DNA from: Cytophaga hutchinsonii ATCC 33406 | GTDB taxonomy: Bacteria > Bacteroidota > Bacteroidia > Cytophagales > Cytophagaceae | Direction of reading: 5' to 3' | Length of the DNA: 64,000 nucleotides | Assembly (NCBI RefSeq): GCF_000014145.1 | Contig: NC_008255.1 | Coordinates: forward strand, 1,303,501-1,367,500 | Shown: positions 37,961 through 47,442 of the stretch, one piece after another | How positions within the stretch are numbered: the stretch's first letter is position 1 | Layout: each line of letters opens with the position of its first letter | Notes under the pieces: generated by a model | What the model saw: the letters and a program-made list of their open reading frames with translations, nothing else | What the model was told of the DNA's origin: nothing | The model's database searches: none | Position numbers and translations under genes: made by a program

Positions 37961-40936
37961 CTATTTTTTTACAATCTTTGTTGTATACACACCCTGTTCA
38001 ACATGAATAAGAACGGTGTATAATCCAGATGCAAGCGATTCACCCACGGTGATGTATGGTGCATTGATCTGCTGAGTTGTTTCAACAACTGTACCCGCAC
38101 TGTTTATGATTGTGATGGATTGGATCATGCCCAGATTTTCTATTGATATAGATGTATGCACATCAAAAGGCTGCGGCACAACTTTAATATTTGTATTTGT
38201 TCCATTAATTGTTGCCGTTGTTACACAAGCCGTTTTTTCAGTATTGCCGCCTACACAGATGGAACAGTTATCGTAAAATGCAGTTCCGTTCGGTGTTCCC
38301 GAACAATCCAGACAAGAAGCTTCTGTATTGCCGCAGCCACAGTTGCCCGCAGCTGTTTTTCCCGGGTCTGCCGGGCAGGCATCTCCCGATACGGAAACAT
38401 ACCCTTGTGGTTTCGTACAGGAAAGCAGCGTTGAAGCTGCATCGCCTTTGCCATCGTTATCAGCGTCTGCATACCAGACAGTTTGCTGTGTTGTGTTGAT
38501 CTGCGTAACGGAAGAGGCGGCTTTGCATCCGGAAGCATTCGTTACTTCTACGGTATAGGCACCTGCTTCTGTAACGGTTAAGGATGCTGCTGTACCAACC
38601 GGTACTGTTCCTCTGTACCATTTGTACGAAGCGCCGCTGCTGGCTGTTAATACAGCTGAACCGCCTGTACAGAATGAAGTCGATGAAGCCGTTACCGTTG
38701 GTATTGTTGCGGTATTCACACCGATTTGTGTTACAGCCGATGTTGCTTTACACCCGGAAGCATTCGTTACTTCTACAGTATAGGCACCTGCTTCTGTAAC
38801 GGTTAAGGATGCTGCTGTACCCACCGGTGCTGTTCCTCTGTACCATTTGTACGATGCGCCGCTGCTGGCTGTTAATACAGCTGAACCGCCTGCGCAGAAT
38901 GAAGTGGATGAAGCGGTTACCGTTGGTATTGTTGCGGTATTCACAGCGATTTGTGTTACAGCCGATGTTGCTTTACACCCGGAAGCATTCGTTACTTCTA
39001 CAGTATAGGCACCTGCTTCTGTAACGGTTAAGGATGCTGCTGTACCCACCGGTGCTGTTCCTCTGTACCATTTGTACGAAGCGCCGCTGCTGGCTGTTAA
39101 TACAGCTGAACCGCCTGCGCAGAATGAAGTCGATGAAGCCGTTACCGTTGGTATTGTTGCGGTATTCACAGCGATTTGTGTTACAGCCGATGTTGCTTTG
39201 CATCCGGAAGCATTCGTTACTTCTACGGTATAGGCACCTGCTTCTGTAACGGTTAAGGATGCTGCTGTACCCACCGGTGCTGTTCCTCTGTACCATTTGT
39301 ACGAAGCGCCGCTGCTGGCTGTTAATACAGCTGAACCGCCTGCGCAGAATGACGTAGCTGATGCTGTTATCGTTGGGGTTGCCTGAAGTGTCCCTGTAAG
39401 TGTTCTGGCTGCAGAAGTTGCTTTACAGCCTGCCGCATTGGTTACTTCTACGGTATAGGCACCGGCTTCGGCAGCGGTGTACGTTGCTGCGGTTCCCACT
39501 TGTTCTGTCCCTCTGAACCATTTGTACGAAGCGCCTGTAGTGGCTGTCAGCACAACAGAACCAGACGGACACAGATTGGTGGTTGAAGAAGAAACGCTTG
39601 CCGTTGGTAATGCAGATACCGTTACTGTGTTGGTTGCAGACGTGCCGGTACCGCCCGCATTGTCTGTAGCAGTAGCTTTGATGGATAAGGTACCTGCCGC
39701 TGTTGGCGTATAGGTAATCGAGTAGGGAGATGTATTGTCTGAACCAAGCAAGGCAGTGCCGTTGTAAAAATCTACTTTCTGAATGGTACCATCGCTGTCC
39801 TGTGCAGAAGCTGTCAGGGTAATTGCCGTTCCTATACAGCCTGAAGCGCCATTGGCAGGAGCAGAAAGTGTTGCTGTGGGGTTATTGTTTACAGGTGTTG
39901 TTCCGCAGCCGCATTGCGTAGGGCTGTCCAGCGTTGCGCCCGAACCGCAGGCAGTGTTTGTTACCAGTGCCTGCACCGTATTTGCTGGTGCAACTGTCAG
40001 CGTGTAGGGAGGAGTGAAGGATGTACCGCTTCCGGCTGTATTGCCGCTTGTATTTGTAAAGATGTTGTTGCGTGCGGTTACCGCCGTGAAATCATTTTCA
40101 AACAGATCAATCGGCTTGTTCACACCGATAAAAACATTGCTTTCTATCAGCAGGTCTGCTTTATAGCCCGCGCGGATAACGTTGTTTGAAACGGTGCTGT
40201 TATACAGATTGTTTGCAAGGTGTATTTTACCGAACCGTACACGCGGCATACGTTCTACACATCCCTGTCCCCACCAGCAGTACTGGAAAGTAACACGCAG
40301 TTTGCCTGCATCACCGGTGGCGCCGTCTGAACTGCCGATCAGGTTTGTGTACCGGTGATCATCCGAACCTCCCGGTCCGTTTGGTATAGGGGCTTTTATA
40401 TAGCTGAATTTGCACCACGTTACTGAAATATAATCCGAAGCATTTTTAATGTCGAAATTTCCATCCATACCATCCTGAAAATCGCAGTGGTCTACCCAGA
40501 AATTTGTACAGGCATCTATAGTAAGGTTATCGTTACCATCTGTGTCGTAGGCCCCCGGACCTTCAAACGTTAAATTCCGCATGATGAAATTTTTAGACCG
40601 TTTGATGTACATAATTCCTGAACCGTCTTTGGTTTTATCAACCGAGATCATACGTGAACCCGCTAAACCGATAATGGTTTTTCCATCGGTATCCTGTATG
40701 GTAATGCGTCCGTTGGTTGGAAAGGTAATCGTTCCGGATACATGTACTACTTTTACAGAAGTGCTGGTAAGTGCAGTCTTTAACGCCGCATAGGTTGTAA
40801 CAACTGTAGGTGTGGCAGAGCCGCCGCCCGTTACACCTCCGTTTTGTGTGGCCCAGCCCACGGGCGCACATTTATCCTGTGCCTGTACAAATACAATGCT
40901 CAGTATACTGAATAGTACTAAATAGACATGTTTCAT
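37961..40936 (-). CDS. Secreted PL1 pectate lyase with Ig-like repeats and type IX sorting domain
   Basis: The 991-residue protein has a signal peptide (YLVLFSILSIVFVQAQ) and a PL1 right-handed beta-helix at about 25-310, with NFWVDHCDF, SDDHRYTNLIGSSD and QGCVERMPRVRFGKIHLANN; the Arg in RMPR matches the catalytic region of pectate lyases. A bacterial Ig-like domain follows (VDFYNGTALLGSDNTSPYSI), then five Ig-like repeats of which four are nearly identical 75-residue units, the TSP3-like segment (DADNDGKGD), the Cys-rich linker and a type A sorting domain (PQPFD to YTTKIVKK). It cleaves polygalacturonate by calcium-dependent beta-elimination and is expected to be exported by type IX secretion. 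Confidence 0.94.
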   Translation of the reverse strand: MKHVYLVLFSILSIVFVQAQDKCAPVGWATQNGGVTGGGSATPTVVTTYAALKTALTSTSVKVVHVSGTITFPTNGRITIQDTDGKTIIGLAGSRMISVDKTKDGSGIMYIKRSKNFIMRNLTFEGPGAYDTDGNDNLTIDACTNFWVDHCDFQDGMDGNFDIKNASDYISVTWCKFSYIKAPIPNGPGGSDDHRYTNLIGSSDGATGDAGKLRVTFQYCWWGQGCVERMPRVRFGKIHLANNLYNSTVSNNVIRAGYKADLLIESNVFIGVNKPIDLFENDFTAVTARNNIFTNTSGNTAGSGTSFTPPYTLTVAPANTVQALVTNTACGSGATLDSPTQCGCGTTPVNNNPTATLSAPANGASGCIGTAITLTASAQDSDGTIQKVDFYNGTALLGSDNTSPYSITYTPTAAGTLSIKATATDNAGGTGTSATNTVTVSALPTASVSSSTTNLCPSGSVVLTATTGASYKWFRGTEQVGTAATYTAAEAGAYTVEVTNAAGCKATSAARTLTGTLQATPTITASATSFCAGGSAVLTASSGASYKWYRGTAPVGTAASLTVTEAGAYTVEVTNASGCKATSAVTQIAVNTATIPTVTASSTSFCAGGSAVLTASSGASYKWYRGTAPVGTAASLTVTEAGAYTVEVTNASGCKATSAVTQIAVNTATIPTVTASSTSFCAGGSAVLTASSGASYKWYRGTAPVGTAASLTVTEAGAYTVEVTNASGCKATSAVTQIGVNTATIPTVTASSTSFCTGGSAVLTASSGASYKWYRGTVPVGTAASLTVTEAGAYTVEVTNASGCKAASSVTQINTTQQTVWYADADNDGKGDAASTLLSCTKPQGYVSVSGDACPADPGKTAAGNCGCGNTEASCLDCSGTPNGTAFYDNCSICVGGNTEKTACVTTATINGTNTNIKVVPQPFDVHTSISIENLGMIQSITIINSAGTVVETTQQINAPYITVGESLASGLYTVLIHVEQGVYTTKIVKK
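38495..39410 (-). repeat. Near-identical 225-bp intragenic repeats (PL1 gene)
   Basis: Four units at an exact 225-base spacing (the block around 38584 recurs at 38809, 39034 and 39259), each coding a 75-residue Ig-like module with YKWYRGT and EAGAYTVEVTNASGCKA. Identity at DNA level is near complete, including silent positions. Confidence 0.9.
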
Positions 40937-41102
40937 CGTCGGTCTCTTATTAGTGTGAGAAGTATATTTTTTTAGTGTATGAATATTCGGTTTTAAAACT
41001 TCATTCTATTTAAATACACCAGAGCTATGACCGAGGTAACGGAATTTTCAATATTTTTTTATAAAAGTGGATTAATTCAATTTCGGAAAGGGATATAAAA
41101 AA

Positions 41103-41130
41103 AGAAACCCATTTGATGAAATGGGTTTCT
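41103..41130 (-). terminator. Hairpin terminator 1 downstream of the DinB-like gene
   Basis: AGAAACCCATTT and AAATGGGTTTCT are perfect arms around GATG, with an A-rich run on one side that becomes a U tract on the minus-strand transcript. Confidence 0.75.
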
Positions 41131-41155
41131 GAAGTAAAAGATCGTGTCTGTTAAA

Positions 41156-41193
41156 AAAACGGAAAGGCAGGTATTACCAGCCTTTCCGTTTTT
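41156..41193 (-). terminator. Hairpin overlapping the 3' end of the DinB-like gene
   Basis: AAAACGGAAAGGC pairs with GCCTTTCCGTTTT across an 11-base loop containing the stop codon. With the run of A on the left this reads as an intrinsic terminator on the minus strand, placed partly inside the coding sequence. Confidence 0.7.
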
Positions 41194-41713
41194 TTAATGC
41201 TGTGATATGCGCCAGGTGGTGATTGCTGTGCCAGGCATACATGCCGATGTATTCATCAATTTTAAATGGTGCGTGGTGTTCCGGATGGTTAAACTCCCGT
41301 TTTAATTCAGCGGCTGAAAGTGATTCCAGTAAAGCGGTCCACCGGGTATGCAAGCCGTCTAAGATATGCAGGCTGAATTCTATAGCCATTTTACTGTCAA
41401 TGCATTCTGCCCAGCGGTCTTCCCAGTAAGGTTTGATCGTAGGAGTGTCTTCTGTCAGCGCCAGCTTAAAACGAATAAAACTGTTCATATGACTATCTGC
41501 ACAATGATGAATCACCTGTCTGATCGTCCACCCGCCCGGGCGATACGTTGTATCAAGCTGCGCCTGACTCAGTGTTTCTGCAGCTTCCCGCAGGCGTTGC
41601 GGAAATAAATGTATGTCAGATATAAACGCCGTAAGTTGTGCGGCAGAAGGGTCAACTGTTTTTTGGTATTCCCCGATCGGAAATTTTAATGCGTGTAATT
41701 CAGTGTCAGTCAT
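41174..41713 (-). CDS. DinB/YfiT-like metal-dependent protein
   Basis: The 179-residue protein belongs to the DinB four-helix family. It begins LKFPIGEYQKTVDPSAAQL, as in the YfiT (BstA-like) branch, and has the three metal-ligand histidines in RQVIHHCADSHMN and AWHSNHHLAHI. Relatives are thiol S-transferases that use bacillithiol, or uncharacterised hydrolases; the exact reaction here is not known. It is a single gene flanked by terminator hairpins downstream. Confidence 0.85.
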   Translation of the reverse strand: MTDTELHALKFPIGEYQKTVDPSAAQLTAFISDIHLFPQRLREAAETLSQAQLDTTYRPGGWTIRQVIHHCADSHMNSFIRFKLALTEDTPTIKPYWEDRWAECIDSKMAIEFSLHILDGLHTRWTALLESLSAAELKREFNHPEHHAPFKIDEYIGMYAWHSNHHLAHITALKKRKGW

Positions 41714-41907
41714 GTAAACGTGAAAAGTTAAAAGTGTAAGGTAACGTATTTAGTTTTATCTGTTGACGGAGATCGGTACTGACCGGTGCCCCAGGATATC
41801 GATCTTTTAATTAGGATTATTTAATCCCTGATTATTGGAATACAGATCATACGCAGATAGGTTTAAATCGTGTAATGACTACATATTACACGTTAAACGA
41901 TACACTG

Positions 41908-42684
41908 TTATTCCGCTTCGATCAGCAGTTTATAATCTTCGATGGCGCTATAGATGCCATACGCCGTGTGGGTTTTTCCTTTTTCAGAATTCAGATAGAT
42001 TTCTTCTTCTTTGTGTGTTAAGAAACCTGTTTCCACAAGTACGGCCGGCATGGTTGTTTTCCATAACACCAGAAAACCTGCCTGCTTAACACCTCGGCTG
42101 TAGCGTTGGTTGTATGTTTTGAATTCTTCTTCAATGCGTTCTGCAAGTATCATGCTGTTGCTTAAGTTGGCGCTTTGATACAGGGAAAACATGATGTACG
42201 ATTCCGGTTTGTTGGGATCAAAACCATCGTAGTTTGCCTGGTTGTTTGCTTCCATGAGAATAGAAGAATTCTCCCGTTGCGCTACCTGCATATTCGATTC
42301 TGTTTTATGCAATCCCATGCAGTACGTTTCTGTTCCGGCAAACTGCTCGGGGCCCGCATTCACATGGATTGAAATAAACAGGTCGGCATCAATCCTGTTG
42401 GCAATACCCGCACGGTCGTGCAGTTCAATAAAACGGTCGTCTTTGCGGGTGTAGGTAACTTCAATATCGGGAAGATTTGTTTTGATCAGTTCGCCCAGCT
42501 CAAGCGCAATCTGCAAGGTGATATCTTTTTCCCTGGAATATTTTCCGTTGCAGCCCGGGTCTTTACCGCCATGGCCCGCGTCAATAACAATTTTTTTTAA
42601 GGCAACTCCTTTTTTGTTTTTTATATGGAACGATAAAAAACAAAGGCTGATGCATAAGAACCATGCAAATGATCTGGACAACAT
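41908..42684 (-). CDS. N-acetylmuramoyl-L-alanine amidase (Amidase_3)
   Basis: The 258-residue protein has a hydrophobic N-terminal export signal (FAWFLCISLCFLSFHI) and one Amidase_3 domain with the zinc ligands in IDAGHGGKDPG, the Glu in SREKDITLQIALELG, FISIHVNAG and the catalytic Glu in AVLVETGFLTHKEE. It cuts the bond between MurNAc and the stem peptide in peptidoglycan. No LysM or SPOR domain is present. I use the ATG at 42684, which leaves one base after the preceding stop; the TTG at 42705 would overlap. It is the second gene of an operon with the DoxX-like protein. Confidence 0.92.
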   Translation of the reverse strand: MLSRSFAWFLCISLCFLSFHIKNKKGVALKKIVIDAGHGGKDPGCNGKYSREKDITLQIALELGELIKTNLPDIEVTYTRKDDRFIELHDRAGIANRIDADLFISIHVNAGPEQFAGTETYCMGLHKTESNMQVAQRENSSILMEANNQANYDGFDPNKPESYIMFSLYQSANLSNSMILAERIEEEFKTYNQRYSRGVKQAGFLVLWKTTMPAVLVETGFLTHKEEEIYLNSEKGKTHTAYGIYSAIEDYKLLIEAE

Positions 42685-42685
42685 A

Positions 42686-43771
42686 TTATTTTTTTGTTGC
42701 GTCAACTAAAGCAGCTTTTGAAAATGTTTCAGAAGAGAAATCACCTACAATATTTCCTTCATTCAGCACAACGATACGTGGCGGAGAAGGCGCTTTATCA
42801 AGCAAACGGAAGAATTTAGTGGCTTCAACAAATGCATACGGGAACGTGCATCCGGCAAATTTAAAGAAGGCATCTTTTTGAGACTCTTCTCCCCAGAAGA
42901 TAATGTGTACCGGAGGAAGTTTTGTGGTTTTGTTTAACTCACAGATTTCTTTGGCTGTATGCATACAATGGTCGCACTCTACATTAAACAGACATACAAT
43001 CTGTCTGCCTGCATCCAGATTGGTTGTGCCGGTACTGAAGTTTGTATACGGAGCGAAGATGGATGTGCGGCGCTGAACCGTCGGAACAGCCGGTTCCGGA
43101 GGCAACACAACAGCATCTGTCTGTGGTTTTTTATCCGATGGCTTTACTTCTGTACCTGTTTTGCCTTTTTTATTCAGCGTAGTTTTGTCTACATATACCG
43201 TATCAATCTGAATGATGCGCTCTATAACAGGTGCAGGAGGGGTAAGGATTTCAGCCGTGTCACAGCCGCATTCCGGTTGGTATTTCCAGAATACAAACCC
43301 AAAACATACCAGAAGAATGGCAAGCGGGTAGCGGTGTTGATTTGCTTTAGCCACCTGCGTTTTTGTATAAATGTAAACCAATATGCCAAGGGTAACAACA
43401 TTTTTAATCAATGCCTGCGAAGGTGTCATCGGGATCAGGTCGCCCATACAGCCGCAATTACCGCTGTCTCCATGTAAAAAGATCTGGTAGCTTAAGTGGA
43501 TGCAGAAGCCAAGCAGCATAAGGAACATGGCCGGCAAAATGAATTTTTTAAAGTAATGATTTTGAAGGAACGCGATCCCTAAGAAGAATTCTGCCGCAAT
43601 TACAACGCGCGCAAGTATAGGCGCAAAGCAGATATTTGTTATGTTCTGTACAACCAATTGATGTTCAAAAGCAGCAATACTCGGAATTAATTTAGAAATA
43701 GCTGAAAAAATAAACAGCGCAGATACTATAAAGCGTAAAATCCAGATAAGGGGTTGGTTGTTATTTTTCAT
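42686..43771 (-). CDS. DoxX/MauE-like membrane protein with C-terminal thioredoxin-like domain
   Basis: The 361-residue protein has a four-helix DoxX/MauE-like membrane domain at about 8-140, including a Cys pair in GDSGNCGCMGDL as in MauE. A fifth helix and a proline-rich linker lead to a C-terminal thioredoxin-like domain at about 245-355 with the CxxC-type motif CDHC. This resembles the BT_3928 family of Bacteroidota. The membrane and soluble thiols suggest electron transfer for periplasmic disulfide chemistry (inference). It is coupled with the amidase gene. Confidence 0.78.
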   Translation of the reverse strand: MKNNNQPLIWILRFIVSALFIFSAISKLIPSIAAFEHQLVVQNITNICFAPILARVVIAAEFFLGIAFLQNHYFKKFILPAMFLMLLGFCIHLSYQIFLHGDSGNCGCMGDLIPMTPSQALIKNVVTLGILVYIYTKTQVAKANQHRYPLAILLVCFGFVFWKYQPECGCDTAEILTPPAPVIERIIQIDTVYVDKTTLNKKGKTGTEVKPSDKKPQTDAVVLPPEPAVPTVQRRTSIFAPYTNFSTGTTNLDAGRQIVCLFNVECDHCMHTAKEICELNKTTKLPPVHIIFWGEESQKDAFFKFAGCTFPYAFVEATKFFRLLDKAPSPPRIVVLNEGNIVGDFSSETFSKAALVDATKK

Positions 43772-43949
43772 AAGCAGGTATGCGTGTAACGTTATAAGGC
43801 TTTAGATGATTCGGTCAGAATAATCCGGCGGCCTGGCCGGAATTTATGACTAATATCGCATTTTTAACGAATAAATCATATTTCAGGTATACAGATCGCC
43901 TGATTGTTTTATTTGAATTATCTTTGGGCTGATTATCCTGTCAACACGT

Positions 43950-44825
43950 ATGGCCGACCTGCATCAGATCAGGCAGAATTTCTCATCCATGCCGGATGAA
44001 AAGCTGCTGCATATTGCTACTCATGAAAGAAATACACTAACAAAAGAAGCGCTGGCTGTGTTTATTGAAGTGTATAAAACCAGGCCACTGGACGCTTCTA
44101 TTTTTGAACCTACCCCAGAAGAGCTGGATTATGATAAGGAACAGCACTGGTTTTTCGCATTGGAAGAAAAAAGAAAAGGGAAAACAGCTGAAGAGCTTTA
44201 CGGGAGCCTAACAGCAAGGAATCTGAAAGATGAACAGGCAGCGGCAATCATAAGCCGCTTGCCCGAACCGGATATCAATGATGAAGATTTTGAAACGTAT
44301 ATAAAACATCAGTGTGAGCATGTGTTCTTAGCAGGGAACTTTGCACGGGTGCTAATAATTGGCACAGGTATATGCGCAATTGCTTATGGAACAATGAAAT
44401 TTTTTGTTCCCTTTACTATACTCGGTATTGCAATGCTGCTGCTGGCCGTATGCTTTAAAATAGGAACAAAGCACGGAGGTGCATTTTGGGTAAATCGGAT
44501 TAAGCATAAGCCTGAAAGCATTGTCTGGATAAAACCCATTGTAGAAAAACACACCGTATGGTATCTTATTACGTTGTTCAAAACAAGTCATTTTCAAATA
44601 TGTACAAGAGATTCGATTGAGATAACGTTTGAATGCACCGATCCGGTTGAACGGAACATTTTTCTGACAGGCATTAAAAAATATATTCCGCATGCCCATA
44701 TCGGATATTCGTTTCCGTTAGATCATATGTACATTCAAAACCCGGCGGGTTTTATTAATGCCTTGCAGCATAAAAACCTATATCTGCCTGTTGCAGACAT
44801 TGCACTGCCGCCTGTATCGGTATAA
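43950..44825 (+). CDS. Hypothetical membrane protein, 291 aa
   Basis: I do not recognise this protein. The N-terminal 125 residues are soluble and charged (SSMPDEKLLHIATHERNTL), followed by two adjacent membrane helices at about 128-170 (NFARVLIIGTGICAIAYG and FTILGIAMLLLAVCF), and a C-terminal soluble part of about 115 residues. A TATCTTTG element (43919-43926), matching the Bacteroidota -7 consensus TAnnTTTG, lies 23 bases before the ATG. It stands alone. Confidence 0.65.
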   Translation: MADLHQIRQNFSSMPDEKLLHIATHERNTLTKEALAVFIEVYKTRPLDASIFEPTPEELDYDKEQHWFFALEEKRKGKTAEELYGSLTARNLKDEQAAAIISRLPEPDINDEDFETYIKHQCEHVFLAGNFARVLIIGTGICAIAYGTMKFFVPFTILGIAMLLLAVCFKIGTKHGGAFWVNRIKHKPESIVWIKPIVEKHTVWYLITLFKTSHFQICTRDSIEITFECTDPVERNIFLTGIKKYIPHAHIGYSFPLDHMYIQNPAGFINALQHKNLYLPVADIALPPVSV

Positions 44826-45210
44826 TGGCAGGGGCAAACCTTGCGGTTGCCCTGTAAACGGACAGATTGCCTTATTAAAAGTAACGTAAAGATTATTTCA
44901 CCTACCACGGAATTTAATCCTAAAAATCGGATAAATACAAATCAAACATTCAATTGTTCTATTTCTTAGAATAATCGTACTTGTGGATAAAAGTTCTGGT
45001 GTTTTATTTTTTATGCTGGTGACTTTTGGCTACTGGCATACTACTATTTTATTCGTTTAAACATTGCTATGTATATATTTTTTTTTGTAACATTACCTTA
45101 CTGTTCAATATTTTGAAAAATATACATGTGTTAATAATTCAAAAATTACAATTTCGGGAGATCGTTTTTCAAAATTAACAAACAGTTTTAATCCAAAATA
45201 TCCATTCCTT
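44826..45210. other. Intergenic region before the NHL gene
   Basis: A short hairpin (CAGGGGCAAACC with GGTTGCCCTG, 44829-44854) follows the upstream gene but lacks a T tract. The rest is very A/T-rich sequence with no recognisable gene, presumably holding the promoter of the NHL-repeat gene. Confidence 0.5.
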
Positions 45211-46977
45211 ATGTACATCAATAAGACGAGAATTTGTCTGTTACTCATATCTGCACTACAATTTATAGGCATTGCATCCGCGCAAAACTATTTATTTGAA
45301 CGGAAACTAAGCGGCTATAAAAATTCCAGAATAGCACCGGTATTCATCAGTCCGCTGGGTATTGTTGTTGACTCCGTGAATAACGTGTACGTGTCTGATA
45401 TTGACCGGGTACAAAAGTTTGACGCAAAAGGAACGCTGTTGAAAAAATGGGGGCGCTTTGGTTTTGGCGAAGGACAGTTTTCAGATGCATCCCGCATGGC
45501 CATTGATAAGCAGGGTTTTTTATATGTGCTTGACGGGTTCCGTGTTCAGAAAATGACACTGGATGGACAGTTTGTTACTAAATGGGGAAGATACGGAACA
45601 CATGAAGGGGAGTTTTCTTTTTTAACAGGCATTGCTATTGACAGCATGAACAATATTTATGTTACAGACCGTGCCAATCACTGCGTACAGAAATTTACCA
45701 GCGATGGTGTCTTTCTGAAAAAATGGGGTGTGCTGGGTAAAGAACCCGGGCAGCTGAATGAGCCGGAAGATATTGTGATCGATACATACGGCTTTCTCTA
45801 CATTGCCGATGCCAGCAATCACCGCATTCAGAAGTTTAACGGCGACGGTGAAATGGTCGCTTCCTGGGGTTCATACGGCGAAGGTAAAGGCCAGTTCAAT
45901 TACCCGAACGGATTAGCGATTGATAAAAAAAATCACCTGTTTGTTGTTGACTATAACAACACGCGTATTCAGGAACTTTCAAACACAGGTGTATTTATAG
46001 CGAAGTGGGGAAAGATCGGCGATAAACCAAATCACTTTAACGCCATTACAGGCATTGCTCTGGATGCCTCTGATAATATTTATACCGTTGAAGCAGGCAA
46101 TCAGCGCGTACAGAAATTTACAAACCAGGGGCATTATGTGTTGCTGTGGGGCAATCCGCTTGGACAGAATGAACAGTTCTATTTTCCTTTTAATGTGGTA
46201 CTCGACAGGGCAAACAACGTATATGTAATGGATATTAATTACATACAGAAATTTTCACCTACCGGAGATTTTATACAGAAGTGGGGCAACATAGGTTCCT
46301 GGAACAATACGTATGGCAACCTTGCAGACTTTGCCATTGACCATGCAGGCAATGTGTACATTGCAGACGATCAGAAACACTGTATTATGAAATTCTCGCC
46401 GGATGGACAAATGATTTCTACCTGGGGGAATTACGGCTCAGGCAACGGACAGTTTAATGACCCCATTGCACTGGCTATTGATGGAGATGATAATATTTAT
46501 GTAGTAGACAGAGATAATCACCGGGTACAGAAGTTTAACAGCAACGGCGACTTCCTTTCTAAATGGGGGCAGCAGGGCACGGGCGCAAGTCATTTCTCCT
46601 GGCTGGCAGATATTGCCATTGATGCAAAAGGAGATATTTATATTGTAGACTCTCAAACCAGAGAAGTGCAGAAGTTTACCAATACAGGTGAGTTTATTAC
46701 CAAGTGGGGCGGACAGGGCACTACAAACGGAAAGTTTTTAACGCCGATTGGTATTGGTGCTTGTCCGGCAGGGGATATTTATGTATCTGACCTGGAAAGA
46801 AACTGCATACAGAAGTTTTCAAATACAGGAACGTTCATTACAGTGATCGGCGGACCCGGTATTGACGATGGTCAGTTCCAAAGCCCGCGCGGCGTAGCAA
46901 TCGATTCGTTCGGCAGCCTGTACATTGCAGACGCCGATAATAACTGCGTACAGAAATTCGCCCCCGTACATAAATAA
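45211..46977 (+). CDS. Secreted NHL-repeat beta-propeller protein
   Basis: The 588-residue protein has a signal peptide (CLLLISALQFIGIASAQ) and about twelve NHL repeats of roughly 47 residues, each with a core like GIAIDSMNNIYVTDRANHCVQKF followed by a KWG turn. Twelve repeats could form two six-bladed propellers. Unlike other secreted proteins here it ends right after the last repeat (VQKFAPVHK) with no sorting domain, and a sorting-domain fragment lies on the opposite strand 470 bases away. It may bind polysaccharide or protein; no catalytic site is visible. Confidence 0.88.
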   Translation: MYINKTRICLLLISALQFIGIASAQNYLFERKLSGYKNSRIAPVFISPLGIVVDSVNNVYVSDIDRVQKFDAKGTLLKKWGRFGFGEGQFSDASRMAIDKQGFLYVLDGFRVQKMTLDGQFVTKWGRYGTHEGEFSFLTGIAIDSMNNIYVTDRANHCVQKFTSDGVFLKKWGVLGKEPGQLNEPEDIVIDTYGFLYIADASNHRIQKFNGDGEMVASWGSYGEGKGQFNYPNGLAIDKKNHLFVVDYNNTRIQELSNTGVFIAKWGKIGDKPNHFNAITGIALDASDNIYTVEAGNQRVQKFTNQGHYVLLWGNPLGQNEQFYFPFNVVLDRANNVYVMDINYIQKFSPTGDFIQKWGNIGSWNNTYGNLADFAIDHAGNVYIADDQKHCIMKFSPDGQMISTWGNYGSGNGQFNDPIALAIDGDDNIYVVDRDNHRVQKFNSNGDFLSKWGQQGTGASHFSWLADIAIDAKGDIYIVDSQTREVQKFTNTGEFITKWGGQGTTNGKFLTPIGIGACPAGDIYVSDLERNCIQKFSNTGTFITVIGGPGIDDGQFQSPRGVAIDSFGSLYIADADNNCVQKFAPVHK

Positions 46978-46984
46978 CGCAACC

Positions 46985-47268
46985 GTAGGGGCGAATTGCA
47001 TTCGCCCCTACATTCAAATCGCATCCGTCCTTTCATTCGAATTGCATCCGTCCTTTTATTCAAATCGCATTCGCCCTTTCATTCAAATCGCATCCGTCCT
47101 TTCATTCAAATCGCATCCGCCCAATTTAAAAGGGCGAATTTTAATTTTTAAAGGCGAATGCGATTCGCCTGTTTTAAAAGGGGAATGCGATGCTAATCCT
47201 AAAGGGCGAATGATGCTAATCCTAAAGGGCGAATGATGCTAAACCTAAAGGGCGAATGCGATTCGCCC
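46985..47268. repeat. Symmetrical block of short repeats built on GGGCGAAT palindromes
   Basis: A 12-base-arm hairpin (GTAGGGGCGAAT, 46985-47011) is followed by five 23-base units at 47011, 47034, 47057, 47080 and 47103 (consensus CATTCAAATCGCATCCGTCCTTT). A central palindrome lies at 47152-47170, then three 23-base units of the opposite orientation at 47189, 47212 and 47235 (GATGCTAATCCTAAAGGGCGAAT, 21-of-23 or better identity shown only in part), closing with the palindrome at 47250-47268. A related hairpin occurs at 62190. Confidence 0.88.
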
Positions 47269-47327
47269 GTACGTAGCAGAAGCATTTAATAAATATATTG
47301 CGGCATATGCCGTTGAAATCCCCCGCC

Positions 47328-47394
47328 ATGGTTGGTGTTTAGCCCGTCAGCATTATCCGGTGTGATTGCGAATCACCCGGGCGTCACCAACCAT
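47328..47394. repeat. Nested hairpin before the orphan sorting-domain fragment
   Basis: ATGGTTGGTG (47328-47337) pairs with CACCAACCAT (47385-47394), and an inner hairpin CCGG-GTGATT / AATCAC-CCGG lies at 47357-47380. It may be a terminator for the minus-strand fragment or a repeat element; no T tract follows. Confidence 0.6.
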
Positions 47395-47442
47395 TTGCAT
47401 GAAATTGCCCATTTTTATTATGTTTTATCTAATCCGAAACCA

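Noticed and set aside
42959-43477. Plus-strand ORF of 172 codons opposite the DoxX-like gene
   Set aside because: It is rich in Cys, Arg and aromatic residues as usual for antisense frames, and the minus-strand gene has clear domains.
47011-47125. Five 23-bp repeats considered as a CRISPR array
   Set aside because: The units are directly adjacent with no unique spacers, and no cas genes are in the window.
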